From: Vibrio atlanticus
Lineage (GTDB): Bacteria; Pseudomonadota; Gammaproteobacteria; Enterobacterales; Vibrionaceae
DNA: 64,000 nucleotides
Direction of reading: 5' to 3'
Assembly (NCBI RefSeq): GCF_024347315.1
Contig: NZ_AP025460.1
Span: forward strand, 434,001-498,000
How positions within the stretch are numbered: the stretch's first letter is position 1; every line of letters starts with the position of its first letter. Of this stretch, positions 1 to 11,840 are shown piece by piece. Position numbers and translations under genes: made by a program. The notes below the pieces were generated by a model, which saw only the letters and a list, made by a program, of their open reading frames with translations, was not told the DNA's origin and ran no database searches.

Positions 1-24
1 CCGAAGTGTAGGAGCCTTTTTCGA

Positions 25-840
25 TTATTTGTCAGCGTTGTGACTGTCGTGCAACCAGTTCGCCATATCGACAAACTGTTCGAGCGTCAGGTTCTCAGGG
101 CGCATGCCAGGGTTTACACCTAGCTCTTCAAGCACTTCCTTGTCGATTAGGCTCTTGTAGCAGTTACGTACTGTTTTACGACGCTGGTTAAAGCCTTCGC
201 GACATACGCGATCTAACCACTTAAGATCTTTTGCCGGGTAAGGCAGTACTTCATAAGGCTGAAGGCGAACGACTGCAGAGTCTACTTTCGGTGGCGGAAC
301 AAATGCTGTTGGTGGCACTTCTAGCACAGGAGTGACTTTACAGTAATATTGAGCCATAACCGTTAGACGACCGTAAGCTTTAGTGCCAGGACCCGCTGCC
401 AATCGGTTAACCACTTCTTTTTGAAGCATAAAGTGCATGTCTTGCACGTCTTTATGGAACTCAAAAAGGTGGAACATCAATGGTGTAGAGATGTTGTATG
501 GCAAGTTACCGAAGATACGCAGCTTGTTGTTTGGCTTAACAAGTTGTTCGAAATCGAACTTCATTGCATCGCCTTCATAGATCGTTAACTTTTCAGCAAG
601 ATCAGGGTGATTACGCAGACGTTCAGCAAGATCTCTATCCAGTTCAATTACTGTGAACTTGTCGACAAGCTTGCCAACAGGCTCAGTAATCGCACCAAGA
701 CCAGGGCCGATTTCTACTAAGTTCTGGCCTGGTAGTGGGTTAATACTCGATACGATTCCATCAATAATGTATGGATCGTTAAGGAAGTTTTGACCAAAAC
801 GTTTACGCGCTTTGTGCCCTAAGTGGACATCATTTCTCAT
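25..840 (-). CDS. rsmA: 16S rRNA dimethyladenosine transferase RsmA (KsgA)
   Basis: This enzyme dimethylates two adjacent adenosines in the 3'-terminal hairpin of 16S rRNA during small-subunit maturation, using S-adenosylmethionine. The 271-residue length is normal. The sequence shows the family start RKRFGQNFL (residues 12-20), the SAM-binding EIGPGLG (43-49) and the catalytic NLPY motif (112-115). It is the last complete gene of a minus-strand operon lptD-surA-pdxA-rsmA. Its ATG overlaps the pdxA stop codon by 4 nt, so the two are probably translationally coupled. In Vibrio and Escherichia apaG normally follows; here the window ends first. Identification is secure. Confidence 0.97.
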   Translation of the reverse strand: MRNDVHLGHKARKRFGQNFLNDPYIIDGIVSSINPLPGQNLVEIGPGLGAITEPVGKLVDKFTVIELDRDLAERLRNHPDLAEKLTIYEGDAMKFDFEQLVKPNNKLRIFGNLPYNISTPLMFHLFEFHKDVQDMHFMLQKEVVNRLAAGPGTKAYGRLTVMAQYYCKVTPVLEVPPTAFVPPPKVDSAVVRLQPYEVLPYPAKDLKWLDRVCREGFNQRRKTVRNCYKSLIDKEVLEELGVNPGMRPENLTLEQFVDMANWLHDSHNADK

Positions 841-1826
841 TGCTTTTTCTCTACTAATTCAATGGCGTGCGTGAGCGCTGTTCTAAAGCTCCCTGTATCG
901 GCTTGGCCTTTCCCTGCCAAGTCTAAGGCGGTACCGTGATCGACTGATGTGCGAATAAACGGTAAGCCAAGCGTGATGTTCACTGAGCGACCAAACCCTT
1001 TGTATTTCAATACCGGGAGTACTTGGTCGTGATACATACCTAAAACAGCATCTGCATCTTGCAAATATTTTTCATTAAAGATGGTGTCTGCTGGCAATGG
1101 GCCAACTAAATTAATACCATCTTTTTGGCGAATTTTTTCTAGCGTAGGGGTGATAGTTTCTATCTCTTCACGGCCCAAACAACCATCTTCACCCGCATGT
1201 GGGTTCAATCCACACACGTAAATAGTTGGTTTCTCTATAGCAAACTTTTCGACCAAATCTTTATGCAAAATAGCAATGATTTGCTCTAATCTGTCTTCGG
1301 TCACTGCTTGAGATACATAAGCTAGTGGGATGTGCGTTGTTACGAGAGCAACACGCAGCCCTTCTGTTGCCAACATCATCACGACAAGTGGAGTATTGGA
1401 CTTCTCTGCAAAGAACTCGGTATGGCCACTAAAAGCAACGCCAGCTCGGTTAATTACACCCTTGTGAACAGGGCCGGTGACAATAGCATCAAATTCATCA
1501 TTCATACAGCCAATTGCTGCGGTTTCTAATGTATTTAATACGTAGTGGCCGTTCGCTTCATTAAGTTGACCCGCAACGGCGACTTCAGCGAGTGGAACAT
1601 GTTTCACAACCAGTGTTCCAGAGCGTTGAGGTTGCTTAGGCGCGGTTGAGTCGTAGTCTAACAGCTCAACCTCGATCCCTAACATTTCAGCTCGCTCTGC
1701 TAGTAGGGTTTTGTCCGCACAAACGACGAGCTGATGTGGCCAGCTTTCTTGAGATAGAGCCAGAGTTAGATCTGGCCCAATTCCCGCTGGTTCACCTGCC
1801 GTAATGACAAGGCGTTTAGTTGTCAT
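837..1826 (-). CDS. pdxA: 4-hydroxythreonine-4-phosphate dehydrogenase PdxA
   Basis: PdxA oxidises 4-phosphohydroxy-L-threonine in the DXP-dependent route to pyridoxal 5'-phosphate. The metal-binding histidine motifs [14 protein letters not shown] and MYHDQVLP are all present. I chose the internal ATG at 1826 ([19 protein letters not shown]), which gives 329 residues. The longer open frame to 1853 adds nine residues lying inside surA that the family lacks. With this start the gene overlaps the surA end by 11 nt and rsmA by 4 nt, typical of a tight operon. The family is certain, the start well supported. Confidence 0.96.
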   Translation of the reverse strand: MTTKRLVITAGEPAGIGPDLTLALSQESWPHQLVVCADKTLLAERAEMLGIEVELLDYDSTAPKQPQRSGTLVVKHVPLAEVAVAGQLNEANGHYVLNTLETAAIGCMNDEFDAIVTGPVHKGVINRAGVAFSGHTEFFAEKSNTPLVVMMLATEGLRVALVTTHIPLAYVSQAVTEDRLEQIIAILHKDLVEKFAIEKPTIYVCGLNPHAGEDGCLGREEIETITPTLEKIRQKDGINLVGPLPADTIFNEKYLQDADAVLGMYHDQVLPVLKYKGFGRSVNITLGLPFIRTSVDHGTALDLAGKGQADTGSFRTALTHAIELVEKKQ

Positions 1827-3111
1827 CTTGGTCGTCCTCAACCACTTCAACAAAGGCGCTAGCTCTTACTTCTTGCAGCCAAGCACCGACTTCTTCGTTG
1901 AACTTACGGTTAAATAGAATTTGATAAGCTTTGTTTTTCAATGCTGAATCGGTACGGTCTACTTCGCGACGGTCTAGTACTTCAACAATGTGCCAACCGT
2001 GAACGGTTTTGAATGGCGCACTGATTTTACCTTCAGGTAATGTTTCTACTTGGTGCTTGAACTCAGGAACGTATAAATCCGGAGTTTGGTAACCTAACTC
2101 ACCATCTTGTACTGCTGAACCTGGGTCTTGGCTGTATTGCTGTGCAAGATCACCAAAGCTCGCTTCACCTGCGTTTACGCGACGCGTGATTTCTTCAAGC
2201 TGCTCTTTCGCACCGTCATCACTCAAGATAACCGTTGGTTTAATCAAAATATGACGTGCATTAACCTCGGTAACTGCAACGGTTTCCAAACCTTTTACGT
2301 CTTCAATTTTTAGAATATGGAAGCCAACACCACTTCGGAAAGGACCGATGATGCTGCCTTTGTTCTGCATTTTGATTTGGTCTGCAAAAATCGTAGGCAT
2401 CTCTTCTTTACGCATCCAACCCCAATCACCACCTTGTAGTGCTTTAGGGCCTTTAGAGTAAGTATAAGCCATGGTGCTGAAGTCTTTGCCGTTGTTTAGT
2501 TCTTCCACTAAATCTGTCGCTTGTGCTTCTAATTCTTCTTTGGTTTGGTCATCATTGAATCGAAGTTGGATGTGGCCAATTTTGTATTGAACCGTCGCAT
2601 TGGTTTCTTGCGCTAAGATGTCCGCTAGGTTGTCTACTTCTGCAGGAAGGATATTAATACGACGGCGAACCAAGGCATTACGAGCTTCACTTGCTGCAAT
2701 CTCTTTTCTTACTTGCTCACGAAATGCGTTGTAGCTAAGGCCTTCTTCCGCAACCGATGCGGTAAGTTGTTGTACTGTTTGGTTGTTATCTTTGGCAATG
2801 CCTTCAATCGCTTGATCCAGTCGAGCATCATCAATTCGAACCCCAATACGTTCCGCTTCTTGGGTCTGAATTGTATCGATGATCAGTTTTTCTAGAACTT
2901 GCTCATTCAATACATCTTGTGATGGTAATGTTTGTCCGCTTTTCTTCGCGTTTGCGCGCAGTGTTTTCATTGAAGTATCAATGTCACTTTGTAAGATCAC
3001 GCCCTCGTTGACGATCACTTTTACACTATCGAGTTCAACCGGTGCTGCATAGCTTATTGAGACAGTACAAGCCGCTGCGATAGCAATTAATGTGCGTTTC
3101 CACAATGTCAT
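1816..3111 (-). CDS. surA: Periplasmic chaperone / peptidyl-prolyl isomerase SurA
   Basis: SurA escorts unfolded outer-membrane proteins across the periplasm to the BAM complex. The 431-residue product begins with a signal peptide (basic MTLWKR, hydrophobic core, cleavage near SYA-AP at about residue 22). A SurA N-terminal domain follows, then two parvulin-type PPIase domains, roughly residues 174-275 and 284-385; the second begins at ARHILIK. The gene is directly downstream of lptD, whose product is a SurA client, and overlaps pdxA. The gene order matches other Vibrio and enterobacteria. Nothing unusual. Confidence 0.97.
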   Translation of the reverse strand: MTLWKRTLIAIAAACTVSISYAAPVELDSVKVIVNEGVILQSDIDTSMKTLRANAKKSGQTLPSQDVLNEQVLEKLIIDTIQTQEAERIGVRIDDARLDQAIEGIAKDNNQTVQQLTASVAEEGLSYNAFREQVRKEIAASEARNALVRRRINILPAEVDNLADILAQETNATVQYKIGHIQLRFNDDQTKEELEAQATDLVEELNNGKDFSTMAYTYSKGPKALQGGDWGWMRKEEMPTIFADQIKMQNKGSIIGPFRSGVGFHILKIEDVKGLETVAVTEVNARHILIKPTVILSDDGAKEQLEEITRRVNAGEASFGDLAQQYSQDPGSAVQDGELGYQTPDLYVPEFKHQVETLPEGKISAPFKTVHGWHIVEVLDRREVDRTDSALKNKAYQILFNRKFNEEVGAWLQEVRASAFVEVVEDDQDDN

Positions 3112-3154
3112 GTGTAATCCTTTATATTCACCGATGTTTTATCAGTAAAGAAAA

Positions 3155-5539
3155 TTAGTTGTTTAAGAAGAATGGACGACCGTAGCTGAGTGCGTTACCT
3201 GAGCTTGTTTCACTTACTTCGCTTGAGTCTGAGCCTATGTTGGTACCAAAGCCAACAATACCGAAGTTAAAGCCAAAGTTTTTCTCGTATACTGGTGTCG
3301 CATTCGATGTGTTGATGTAATCACCTTCCCATCTACGCAATTGGTTACTATAGGTGAAGCCGATATACCAACAATCGGATTTGTAATTGAGTTCAGCTAA
3401 CCACTCAAGGTTCTCTTCGGTTGTTAAATCATAGAAGTACTGAGCGCTGGCACTCCACTTACGTGAAATCTGGTAGGCTCCGAGTAATCCTGCTTGAGAT
3501 ATACCATCTTTAGTAATCGATCCAACATTAAAATCAACAGTGTCTTCGATATACTCTTTGGTTACGTAGCGGTAGTTGGTTTGGATATAACCACCAGAAA
3601 AACGGTACTCAATGGTGCTGTTGGCTAGTTGCATTGCTGTGGTATCGATGTCGTACTGAACCCCACCATGATAAAACAGGTAGTCGTCGTAATTAAAGTC
3701 GACTTCTACAGCCCAAGATGAGTAATTCGAGTTCTTATCTTTAGTATCAAGTGTTAGATGTTGTTTCGTATCTTTGTCGATATAAAAGATTTGTCCAAAA
3801 GACACATTGAGTCGCTCTTTATACTCATCATCAAAGAAACGAGATGATGCACCGTAGCTTACTTGGTTAGCTGCAGCGATACGGTCTACACCACTGTATT
3901 TACGGCTTCTAAAGAGACCATAATAATCAGTCTGCAGAAGTGTCGTATCGTAAAGACCAATGTTGTTTTGATCTTCTTTTGGTACATACAGGTATTGAAC
4001 TTGGGGTTCTAGAGTTTGAGTGTAGTTACCAATAACCTTGGTACCTCTTTCTAAAACGATACCAGCATGACTCCTAAATTCTGGGATAACTCGACTTACT
4101 GACTTTTCTAAATCTTTATATTTGTCACTTGTGGTATCAACACCATCAAGATCTTGTTGGTAGTAAGTACCAAGAAGTCGGGCTTCTGTGGTCCAAGTCC
4201 CCCAAGTGTTGCCTACAGGGATAGTAATACCCGGCTCAACGTGAATACGAGTTGCTGATGGTTTGCCTTTTGCATCGGTATCAAACAGAGACACATGGCT
4301 GACCAAGTCGAAATCTAAATACTCCATTACCTCCGGGGCATAATAGTTATATTCCAGCTGTGGGAGCAGGCGGTATGGAAGGTTGTTTGTCGTATTTGTA
4401 AGAACCTGAAAGTCTCGCACAAGTACAGACGCATCCCAATTTTGAGAACGGTATGTAGCCTGCCCTTCCTGAAGTAACTGACCGTCTTCACGACTACCAA
4501 TACCGCTTCCGTTGACATCCGTGAAGTACTCGATATCGCTAACTTTTGAGTAATCAATTTCAAACAACCAAGATTCTTGAAATATCCCTGAATGCGCTAG
4601 CTGAGCCCCCCAACGATCACCTTTCTCTTGGTATTTTTTGTCATCAGGTAAGTATTCAGATTTGATAACCCCAAAACCAAAGTCGCTTAAGTATCTGAAC
4701 TCACTGTTAAGTTGAATTCCACGTTCTTGCATGTACTTAAAGGTGGTTTCTAAGTCGTAGTTTGGTGCTAAGTTCCAATAAACAGGGATCTCAAATTCAA
4801 AACCATCACTTGAGCCATATGATACCGTTGGATATAAGAAGCCTGTTTTACGCGTATCACCAATCGGAACGGTTAAGTAAGGCAGATAAAAAACAGGAAC
4901 GCTCTGAATTTCAAACCTTGGATTGTAGAACGTAGCCTCTTCTTCATTTTGGTCGACATCGATACTTGATGCTCTTAAGCGCCAAGCGTTGTCACCGATA
5001 GGGCAAGAGGTGATTGAGCCATCTTCGATTTCATAGACGGCTTTACCTGTATTCGCGATATAAACCGCCTCTCCTCTGCCTTGCTCACAGAGGAATTCAT
5101 AATTGGTATTTTCGAGCGTCATTTCATCGGTAGTCAGATTATTGGTTGCTCTTTCTGATACTGATTTAATTTGACCATCGCTAAAGTTTACGTTGCCTTC
5201 AGCTACAACGATATTTTCTTGTTGGTGAAGCGTTACATTGTCGGCAAGGATGGTTTTGTTTCCTTGGGTAACTCTTACATCACCTGAGTAGATTGCCTTG
5301 TCACCATTGATAGCCTCTAAGCGATCGGACTCAACATGAGCGGGAAGTTGTGTATCGTTTTCTGATACGGGTTGAACTCTGCATTGGTCGATAGGATCTT
5401 TCGAGGGTTTGATCAAGCATTGACCGATAGCGGGCATTTCCTGCACACTATTATCGGTGGTTGTTTCAGCTTGAGTTGTCGATACGTATAATGCCGTACT
5501 TATAGACGCGGCTAACAAGGTGCGGGAAAAAGATTGCAT
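3155..5539 (-). CDS. lptD: LPS-assembly outer-membrane protein LptD
   Basis: LptD is the outer-membrane beta-barrel that, with the lipoprotein LptE, inserts lipopolysaccharide into the outer leaflet. The 794 residues include a signal peptide (cleavage near TTQAET, about residue 24), an N-terminal OstA/LptA-like jellyroll (roughly 60-200, with repeats like [20 protein letters not shown]) and a C-terminal barrel rich in alternating aromatic and polar strands. Cysteines lie near the mature N-terminus (IGQCLI, DQCRV) and near the C-terminus (SDCWYIGF), consistent with the inter-domain disulphides known for LptD. It is first in the operon, divergent from djlA. Confidence 0.96.
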   Translation of the reverse strand: MQSFSRTLLAASISTALYVSTTQAETTTDNSVQEMPAIGQCLIKPSKDPIDQCRVQPVSENDTQLPAHVESDRLEAINGDKAIYSGDVRVTQGNKTILADNVTLHQQENIVVAEGNVNFSDGQIKSVSERATNNLTTDEMTLENTNYEFLCEQGRGEAVYIANTGKAVYEIEDGSITSCPIGDNAWRLRASSIDVDQNEEEATFYNPRFEIQSVPVFYLPYLTVPIGDTRKTGFLYPTVSYGSSDGFEFEIPVYWNLAPNYDLETTFKYMQERGIQLNSEFRYLSDFGFGVIKSEYLPDDKKYQEKGDRWGAQLAHSGIFQESWLFEIDYSKVSDIEYFTDVNGSGIGSREDGQLLQEGQATYRSQNWDASVLVRDFQVLTNTTNNLPYRLLPQLEYNYYAPEVMEYLDFDLVSHVSLFDTDAKGKPSATRIHVEPGITIPVGNTWGTWTTEARLLGTYYQQDLDGVDTTSDKYKDLEKSVSRVIPEFRSHAGIVLERGTKVIGNYTQTLEPQVQYLYVPKEDQNNIGLYDTTLLQTDYYGLFRSRKYSGVDRIAAANQVSYGASSRFFDDEYKERLNVSFGQIFYIDKDTKQHLTLDTKDKNSNYSSWAVEVDFNYDDYLFYHGGVQYDIDTTAMQLANSTIEYRFSGGYIQTNYRYVTKEYIEDTVDFNVGSITKDGISQAGLLGAYQISRKWSASAQYFYDLTTEENLEWLAELNYKSDCWYIGFTYSNQLRRWEGDYINTSNATPVYEKNFGFNFGIVGFGTNIGSDSSEVSETSSGNALSYGRPFFLNN

Positions 5540-5688
5540 GAAGTTGAACTATCCTGTGTCACTAGATGAAGGGTTGATCTAGTATCAATCCAATTAATAA
5601 AGCATTTTCCTTATGATAAAGGAAATATTAGCATTCAGCATCATCAGACAGCATTACTCAGACAAAATTCATAGATAGAGAACACATA

Positions 5689-6543
5689 ATGCAAATATTT
5701 GGCAAAATTTTGGGCGCTTTTTTTGGTTTTTTATTTGGGGGGCCGCTCGGTTTAGTTTTTGGCCTATTCTTAGGGCACCAGTTCGATAAAGCTCGCCGAT
5801 TGAACCAATCGGGCTTCAATAGCTCTGGTTTTGGACGAGGTCCAAGCCAAGCTGAAAGGCAAAACGAGTTCTTTAAAGCGGCTTTTGCGGTTATGGGACA
5901 TGTTGCTAAAGCCAAGGGGCAGGTAACTCCGGAAGAGATTCAGCTCGCTTCTACAATGATGGAGCGTATGAACCTGCATGGCGAGCAACGTAAAGCGGCG
6001 CAAGATGCGTTTCGTGATGGCAAAGAGAGTGACTTCCCGTTAAGCGATGTGCTTGAGCGTGTGAGGATCTCATCGGGTGGCCGTTTTGATCTTCTGCAGT
6101 TCTTTTTAGAGCTACAGGTATCCGCAGCATTTGCTGATGGCAGCTTGCACCCGAGTGAGCGCCAAGTTCTGCATAAGATAGCGCAAGGTCTTGGCTTTTC
6201 TGCAGAACAACTAGAACGCCGTTTACAGATGCAAGAAGCTGCATTCCGTTTTCAACAGCAGGGTGGAAGCTTTGGTGGTCATCAAGGTCACGGGCAATCA
6301 TCGGGTTGGCAACAGGCTTCGCAACAAAACCAATTGGCCGATGCGTTTAAAGTTCTCGGTGTGAGTGAAAGTGCTGACGGTAAAGAGGTGAAGAAAGCCT
6401 ACCGTAAACTGATGAATGAACATCACCCAGATAAATTGATGGCGAAGGGTTTGCCACCAGAAATGATGAATGTCGCGAAAGAGAAGTCACAAGAAATTCA
6501 AAATGCTTATGACCTAATAAAGAAAGTAAAAGGTTTTAAGTAA
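5689..6543 (+). CDS. djlA: Membrane-anchored co-chaperone DjlA
   Basis: DjlA is an inner-membrane DnaJ-like protein that stimulates DnaK ATPase activity. The 284-residue product has a glycine-rich N-terminal transmembrane segment (about 5-30, repeats of FGFLFGGPLGL type), a TerB-like helical domain (about 55-170), a Q/G-rich linker (about 185-215) and a C-terminal J domain with the diagnostic HPD triad in NEHHPDK (about residue 243). It is transcribed divergently from lptD over a 149-bp intergenic region, as in other gammaproteobacteria. A hairpin terminator follows the stop. Confidence 0.95.
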   Translation: MQIFGKILGAFFGFLFGGPLGLVFGLFLGHQFDKARRLNQSGFNSSGFGRGPSQAERQNEFFKAAFAVMGHVAKAKGQVTPEEIQLASTMMERMNLHGEQRKAAQDAFRDGKESDFPLSDVLERVRISSGGRFDLLQFFLELQVSAAFADGSLHPSERQVLHKIAQGLGFSAEQLERRLQMQEAAFRFQQQGGSFGGHQGHGQSSGWQQASQQNQLADAFKVLGVSESADGKEVKKAYRKLMNEHHPDKLMAKGLPPEMMNVAKEKSQEIQNAYDLIKKVKGFK

Positions 6544-6552
6544 TCGAACATT

Positions 6553-6586
6553 AAACTGAGTAATAACAAAATTACTCGGTTTTTAT
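6553..6586 (+). terminator. Intrinsic terminator after djlA
   Basis: Stem CTGAGTAAT / ATTACTCGG with a 6-nt loop followed by a T run, directly downstream of djlA and just before the DUF924 gene. Confidence 0.75.
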
Positions 6587-6599
6587 TAAAGGGAATTAT

Positions 6600-7145
6600 A
6601 TGACGGTAACGTATCGGGATGTTCTAGAGTTTTGGTTCGATGAATTGACGCCAAAAGACTGGTTTACTGGCGGCGAAGAAATTGATGTTTTGATAGAGTC
6701 TCGATTTGCTGAGGTGCACAAGGCAGCGGCTCAAGGTGAGCTATTTGAATGGCGACAAAATGCAGAAGGGCGCTTAGCTGAAATTATCGTGCTTGATCAG
6801 TTTTCTCGAAATATTGGTAGAAACAGTCCGACAGCTTTTTCGGCTGACCCGATGGCGTTAGTTCTAGCGCAAGAGGCGGTAGCGGGTGGTTTTGATCACC
6901 AGCTTAACGAGCAACAAAAAAGCTTCCTGTATATGCCTTATATGCACAGTGAATCTTTGTTGGTTCATGAACAAGCCGTGGAGCTCTTTTCTCAAACGGG
7001 GTTAGAACATAATCTTGATTTTGAGTTTAAGCACAAGGTCATCATTGAGCGTTTTGGTCGCTACCCTCATCGTAATGAGGTGCTAGGGCGAATTTCGACT
7101 CCTGAAGAGGTTGAGTTCTTGCAGCAACCGGGTTCAAGTTTTTAA
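6600..7145 (+). CDS. DUF924 family protein
   Basis: A 181-residue protein of the DUF924 family, recognised by the N-terminal VLEFWFDEL and the central IIVLDQFSRNIGRNSPTAF, LYMPYMHSE and FGRYPHRNEVLGR motifs. The fold is all-helical and TPR-like; no biochemical activity is established as far as I know, so no function is assigned. It starts 57 bp after djlA, separated from it by a terminator, and is convergent with the DUF547 gene. The sequence is complete. Confidence 0.9.
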   Translation: MTVTYRDVLEFWFDELTPKDWFTGGEEIDVLIESRFAEVHKAAAQGELFEWRQNAEGRLAEIIVLDQFSRNIGRNSPTAFSADPMALVLAQEAVAGGFDHQLNEQQKSFLYMPYMHSESLLVHEQAVELFSQTGLEHNLDFEFKHKVIIERFGRYPHRNEVLGRISTPEEVEFLQQPGSSF

Positions 7146-7170
7146 TTGTAGAAATACGGTTCAATAGATA

Positions 7171-7479
7171 AAAAAGAGGCAAGGGTGTGTTGACCTTTCG
7201 AGCTGATTTTTGCAGCGAGTTGCTGGGTCTTTATACAAGGCAGAGGCTTTGATGTGTAGCTAGCCTACATGAGAAGCCGATAACGTAGTAGAAATGGCCA
7301 GCAAACGCTGCCCAAAGGGTTCGGCTAAAAGCGTTTTACTCTTTGTTGAGGGGGATTGGCTTAGAATGACTAGGCTACTTCCCCCTCGCCGCGATTAAAA
7401 CGCTTTTATCTCGAACAAAATTTAACCGCGAAAGGTCAACATGCCCTAGCGGTTAATAAAAACAACTCGCCTCTTTTTG
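7171..7479. terminator. Split bidirectional terminator arms
   Basis: The 10-mer AAAAAGAGGC at 7171-7180 and its exact reverse complement GCCTCTTTTT at 7470-7479 lie between the convergent DUF924 and DUF547 genes. Together they look like the two halves of a bidirectional intrinsic terminator, now held about 290 bp apart by the repeat at 7182-7447. That they were once one hairpin is inferred. Confidence 0.55.
7182..7447. mobile_element. MITE-like non-coding repeat with ~19-bp terminal inverted repeats
   Basis: Between two convergent genes lies a 266-bp block bounded by 19-bp inverted repeats: AGGGTGTGTTGACCTTTCG at 7182-7200, and the complement of AGGGCATGTTGACCTTTCG at 7429-7447 (two mismatches). 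It holds no credible ORF but has internal complementarity, for example AAAGCGTTTTA near 7328 against TAAAACGCTTTT near 7395. The shape fits a miniature inverted-repeat element. No transposase is nearby and no clear target duplication is visible. The Vibrio repeat family cannot be named without a genome-wide search. Confidence 0.6.
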
Positions 7480-7511
7480 TTTAGCTTCATTCAAGAGCTT
7501 TAATGTTAAAA

Positions 7512-8294
7512 CTAGTTCGCTTTGTTAAGTGACCAATCGTAGTCATAGCTGATTTTGTTAGTGTTCGTTACCGGATTTTTTCGATATTGGTCTAGGTGTT
7601 GAATGAGTTGTTTTTCTGTACCAAAATCCACAGCAAACCATTCGTAGATGGATGACAATTCAAGATCATTGCTGTTGACTAGCACACCTTTATCACTGTT
7701 TATAAACTCGGTCGCCGCTTGTTCTAGTAGCATTTCTGTATTGTCAGCAGTAAAGGCCTGAGGCTGTAAGTTAGGGCAACCTAAACTCGCACAGTTCACT
7801 GCATAATGCGTGCGCGGATCTTGCCAAATCGGTCTTAGGATTCGGTGTTCAATATCGTTGAGTGTCAGTGATTTTCCGTTAACGATGACCACATCATCTC
7901 CCCATGGCCCAAAACTAAACAGTCCGCCGAGCTTGGTGATGGATTTTATTGGGTAAGCATCGAGAATTAGATCGACAGTCACGGCGTTATATAGATTAAC
8001 CCAGTAGGCATACTGTTCCGCTTTTGAATAGTCGAGCGGATTAACTTGTTCGAGTTGCTTGATGTATTGCTTAAGTTTTGTCTTATCGGCAGTGTTCACC
8101 GCTTTATAGCGAACTAACGTATTTTGCCCCTGTTTAACCAAGTAGCTATCGAGGAGTTGCTGCCAATCTTGATGAGATACCTGTTCTAGGTTGGTTTCGT
8201 CGCTTTGGTTCCAGTATCGCCAAAGATCGGATTTAGGCGCAGACCAAGCTAAGGTTGAGAAAAGTAGGCTGACAATAAAAAGTAGTTGTTTCAT
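7512..8294 (-). CDS. DUF547 domain secreted protein
   Basis: A 260-residue protein of the DUF547 family (motifs YWVNLYNAVTVDLIL, HYAVNCASLGCPNL and the YEWFAVDFG end). DUF547 proteins have a papain-like appearance, but their activity is not established. The start chosen is the ATG at 8294, preceded by AGGAGA; the frame is open to 8339, but the upstream residues would precede the signal peptide. The N-terminus MKQLLFIVSLLFSTLAWSAP is a signal peptide cleaved near residue 19, so the product should be exported. It appears monocistronic. Confidence 0.88.
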   Translation of the reverse strand: MKQLLFIVSLLFSTLAWSAPKSDLWRYWNQSDETNLEQVSHQDWQQLLDSYLVKQGQNTLVRYKAVNTADKTKLKQYIKQLEQVNPLDYSKAEQYAYWVNLYNAVTVDLILDAYPIKSITKLGGLFSFGPWGDDVVIVNGKSLTLNDIEHRILRPIWQDPRTHYAVNCASLGCPNLQPQAFTADNTEMLLEQAATEFINSDKGVLVNSNDLELSSIYEWFAVDFGTEKQLIQHLDQYRKNPVTNTNKISYDYDWSLNKAN

Positions 8295-8436
8295 GGCATT
8301 CTCCTGATGACTGACTACTAAGACCTTATGGCTTACCATTTTCTTTCATTGCTCTTAAGTTAAATAGCGGAACTTATCTAAATAAAGGGTTGAGTTTAAT
8401 AAAGACGTTGAGTTAAATAAAAGATTGAACCAAATA

Positions 8437-8464
8437 AAAAAGGTTGGCGCTAGGCCAACCTTTT
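8437..8464 (-). terminator. Terminator of the leu operon (after leuD)
   Basis: Perfect AAAAGGTTGGC / GCCAACCTTTT stem just downstream of leuD on the minus strand, with a T tail. Confidence 0.85.
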
Positions 8465-8504
8465 ATATGAACACAAAACTGTGTGACTCTACTTCAAGAC
8501 TTCT

Positions 8505-9107
8505 TTACTTCAGGAAGCTAGGAATCTTAGCTTCAAACTCTGAAATCTTATCTGCGTGTTGAAGCGTTAGGCCGATGTTATCTAGGCCATTCAGCAAACA
8601 GTGACGACGGAACTCATCAATCTCAAACGAGTATTCTTTTCCATTCGCTCTGACTTTCATTGCTTCTAAATCAACGTCGATCTCAGCGCCTTCGTTTGCC
8701 TCAACGAACTGGAATAGTTCATCGACTTCCTGTTCTGTCAGACGAACAGGGACCATCTGGTTGTTGATCGAGTTACCGTAGAAAATATCTGCAAAGCTTG
8801 GCGCGATCATCACTTTAATACCGTAGTCGGCAAGCGCCCACGGTGCATGTTCACGAGATGAACCACAACCAAAGTTTTCACGAGCGAGAAGAATTGAAGC
8901 ACCTTTGTAGCGAGGAGCGTTCATTACAAACTCAGGGTTTGGCTGTTGGCCAGCGTCATCTAGGAAGCGCCAGTCGTGGAACAAGTGCTTACCAAAACCG
9001 ATACGGTTCACTTTCTGTAGAAACTGCTTTGGAATGATCGCATCAGTATCGATGTTGGCCGTATCTAGAGGAACGACTAATCCGGTGTGTTGTTGAAAAC
9101 CTGACAT
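8505..9107 (-). CDS. leuD: 3-isopropylmalate dehydratase small subunit LeuD
   Basis: LeuD pairs with LeuC to form isopropylmalate isomerase (2- to 3-isopropylmalate) in leucine synthesis. The 200-residue length is standard. Typical motifs are [13 protein letters not shown] near residue 18 and the swivel-domain substrate loop [16 protein letters not shown]. It is the last gene of leuABCD, 14 bp after leuC, and is followed by a strong terminator. Complete and conventional. Confidence 0.97.
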   Translation of the reverse strand: MSGFQQHTGLVVPLDTANIDTDAIIPKQFLQKVNRIGFGKHLFHDWRFLDDAGQQPNPEFVMNAPRYKGASILLARENFGCGSSREHAPWALADYGIKVMIAPSFADIFYGNSINNQMVPVRLTEQEVDELFQFVEANEGAEIDVDLEAMKVRANGKEYSFEIDEFRRHCLLNGLDNIGLTLQHADKISEFEAKIPSFLK

Positions 9108-9121
9108 GTTAAATCCTCTAA

Positions 9122-10534
9122 TTAAAGTTCACGAATATCGACAAAGTGACCAGCGATTGCCGCTGCGGCTGCCATTGCTGGGCTAACTAGGTGCGTACGA
9201 CCATCACGGCCTTGGCGACCTTCAAAGTTACGGTTTGATGTAGAAGCACAGCGCTCTTGAGGACCTAAACGGTCATTGTTCATTGCAAGACACATAGAGC
9301 AACCCGGTAGGCGCCATTCAAAGCCTGCTTCGATAAAGATCTTATCTAAGCCTTCAGCTTCAGCTTGTGCTTTCACTTGCTCAGAGCCCGGAACGATCAA
9401 TGCTTGAACATGTTTCGCTACTTGGCGTCCTTTCGCTACTGCTGCAGCTGCACGCATGTCTTCGATACGCGAGTTAGTACAAGAACCCACGAACACTTTA
9501 TCGACGTTGTAATCCGATAGTGATTTACCCGCTTCAAGGCCCATGTACGCCAGAGCCTTTTCTGCTGAAGCTTTTTCAACAGGATCTGCAAAGCTTTCTG
9601 GTGCAGGGATTGGCGTGTCTACCGAGATAACCTGACCTGGGTTAGTGCCCCAAGTCACTTGTGGCTTGATGTCTGCTGCTTCTAGTGTCACAACTGCATC
9701 GAATTCAGCGTCAACATCAGTTTTCAATGTGTCCCAGTATTCGATTGCCGCTTCTAAGTCTTCACCTTGTGGAGAGAACTTACGACCTTTGATGTATTCG
9801 TATGTCGTTGCATCTGGAGCAATTAGACCGGCTTTAGCACCAAGCTCGATTGCCATGTTACATACCGTCATACGACCTTCCATTGTAAGGTCAGTAATTG
9901 CTTCACCACAGAATTCAACTACATAGCCTGTACCGCCAGCGGCTGTTGTCTTACCGATGATTGCGAGCACGATATCTTTTGCTGTAATGCCTTCAGCGAC
10001 TTTGCCTTTTACTTCGATCTTCATGGTTTTAGCGCGAGCTTGTTTTAGCGTTTGAGTTGCTAGAACATGTTCAACTTCTGAAGTACCGATACCGAATGCT
10101 AATGAGCCAAATGCACCGTGTGTTGCTGTGTGTGAGTCACCACATACAATGGTCATGCCCGGCAGAGTAATACCTAGCTCAGGGCCCATTACGTGCACAA
10201 TACCTTGGTATTTGTGGTTTAGGTCGTAGAGCGTGACACCAAACTCTTCACAGTTTTTCGATAGCGTTTCCATTTGGATACGAGCCATCTCACCAGAGGC
10301 GTTGATGTCTTTCGCTTGTGTCGATACGTTGTGATCCATGGTTGCAAAAGTTTTGCCTACTTGGCGAACTTTACGACCTTTTTCACGCAGGCCATCAAAG
10401 GCTTGTGGTGATGTTACTTCGTGGACTAAGTGGCGATCGATATAAAGAATTGGTGTTTCGCCCTTTGCTGCAACTGCAACGTGAGCGTCATAAACTTTTT
10501 CGTATAAGGTTTTTGCTTGCTGGTTTGTCGACAT
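9122..10534 (-). CDS. leuC: 3-isopropylmalate dehydratase large subunit LeuC
   Basis: LeuC is the aconitase-like large subunit carrying the [4Fe-4S] cluster of isopropylmalate isomerase. The 470-residue product has [12 protein letters not shown] near the N-terminus, [13 protein letters not shown], and cluster-ligand cysteines in [11 protein letters not shown] and in [10 protein letters not shown]. It lies between leuB and leuD in the leu operon. The 117-bp gap to leuB is the second largest inside the operon, but no separate promoter was recognised there. Confidence 0.97.
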   Translation of the reverse strand: MSTNQQAKTLYEKVYDAHVAVAAKGETPILYIDRHLVHEVTSPQAFDGLREKGRKVRQVGKTFATMDHNVSTQAKDINASGEMARIQMETLSKNCEEFGVTLYDLNHKYQGIVHVMGPELGITLPGMTIVCGDSHTATHGAFGSLAFGIGTSEVEHVLATQTLKQARAKTMKIEVKGKVAEGITAKDIVLAIIGKTTAAGGTGYVVEFCGEAITDLTMEGRMTVCNMAIELGAKAGLIAPDATTYEYIKGRKFSPQGEDLEAAIEYWDTLKTDVDAEFDAVVTLEAADIKPQVTWGTNPGQVISVDTPIPAPESFADPVEKASAEKALAYMGLEAGKSLSDYNVDKVFVGSCTNSRIEDMRAAAAVAKGRQVAKHVQALIVPGSEQVKAQAEAEGLDKIFIEAGFEWRLPGCSMCLAMNNDRLGPQERCASTSNRNFEGRQGRDGRTHLVSPAMAAAAAIAGHFVDIREL

Positions 10535-10651
10535 AGCTTTTCTTCCTTGGGATCATCAGTCCCAGTGTTTGTTTCGAGCCAAGTCATGCGGTTTACGATG
10601 ACTTGGCTTGATATTATTCTTATGTACTTGCTTCTAATCGGAGCATTTAGC

Positions 10652-11752
<1,101 letters not shown>

Positions 11753-11840
11753 TTAATTCTTGTTACTGAGCTTTTTGGCTCGTTTTAAATTTTGTCCCTA
11801 AAGCCAACAACATCGGCTCTAGGGCTCTGTTATTGGGGTC

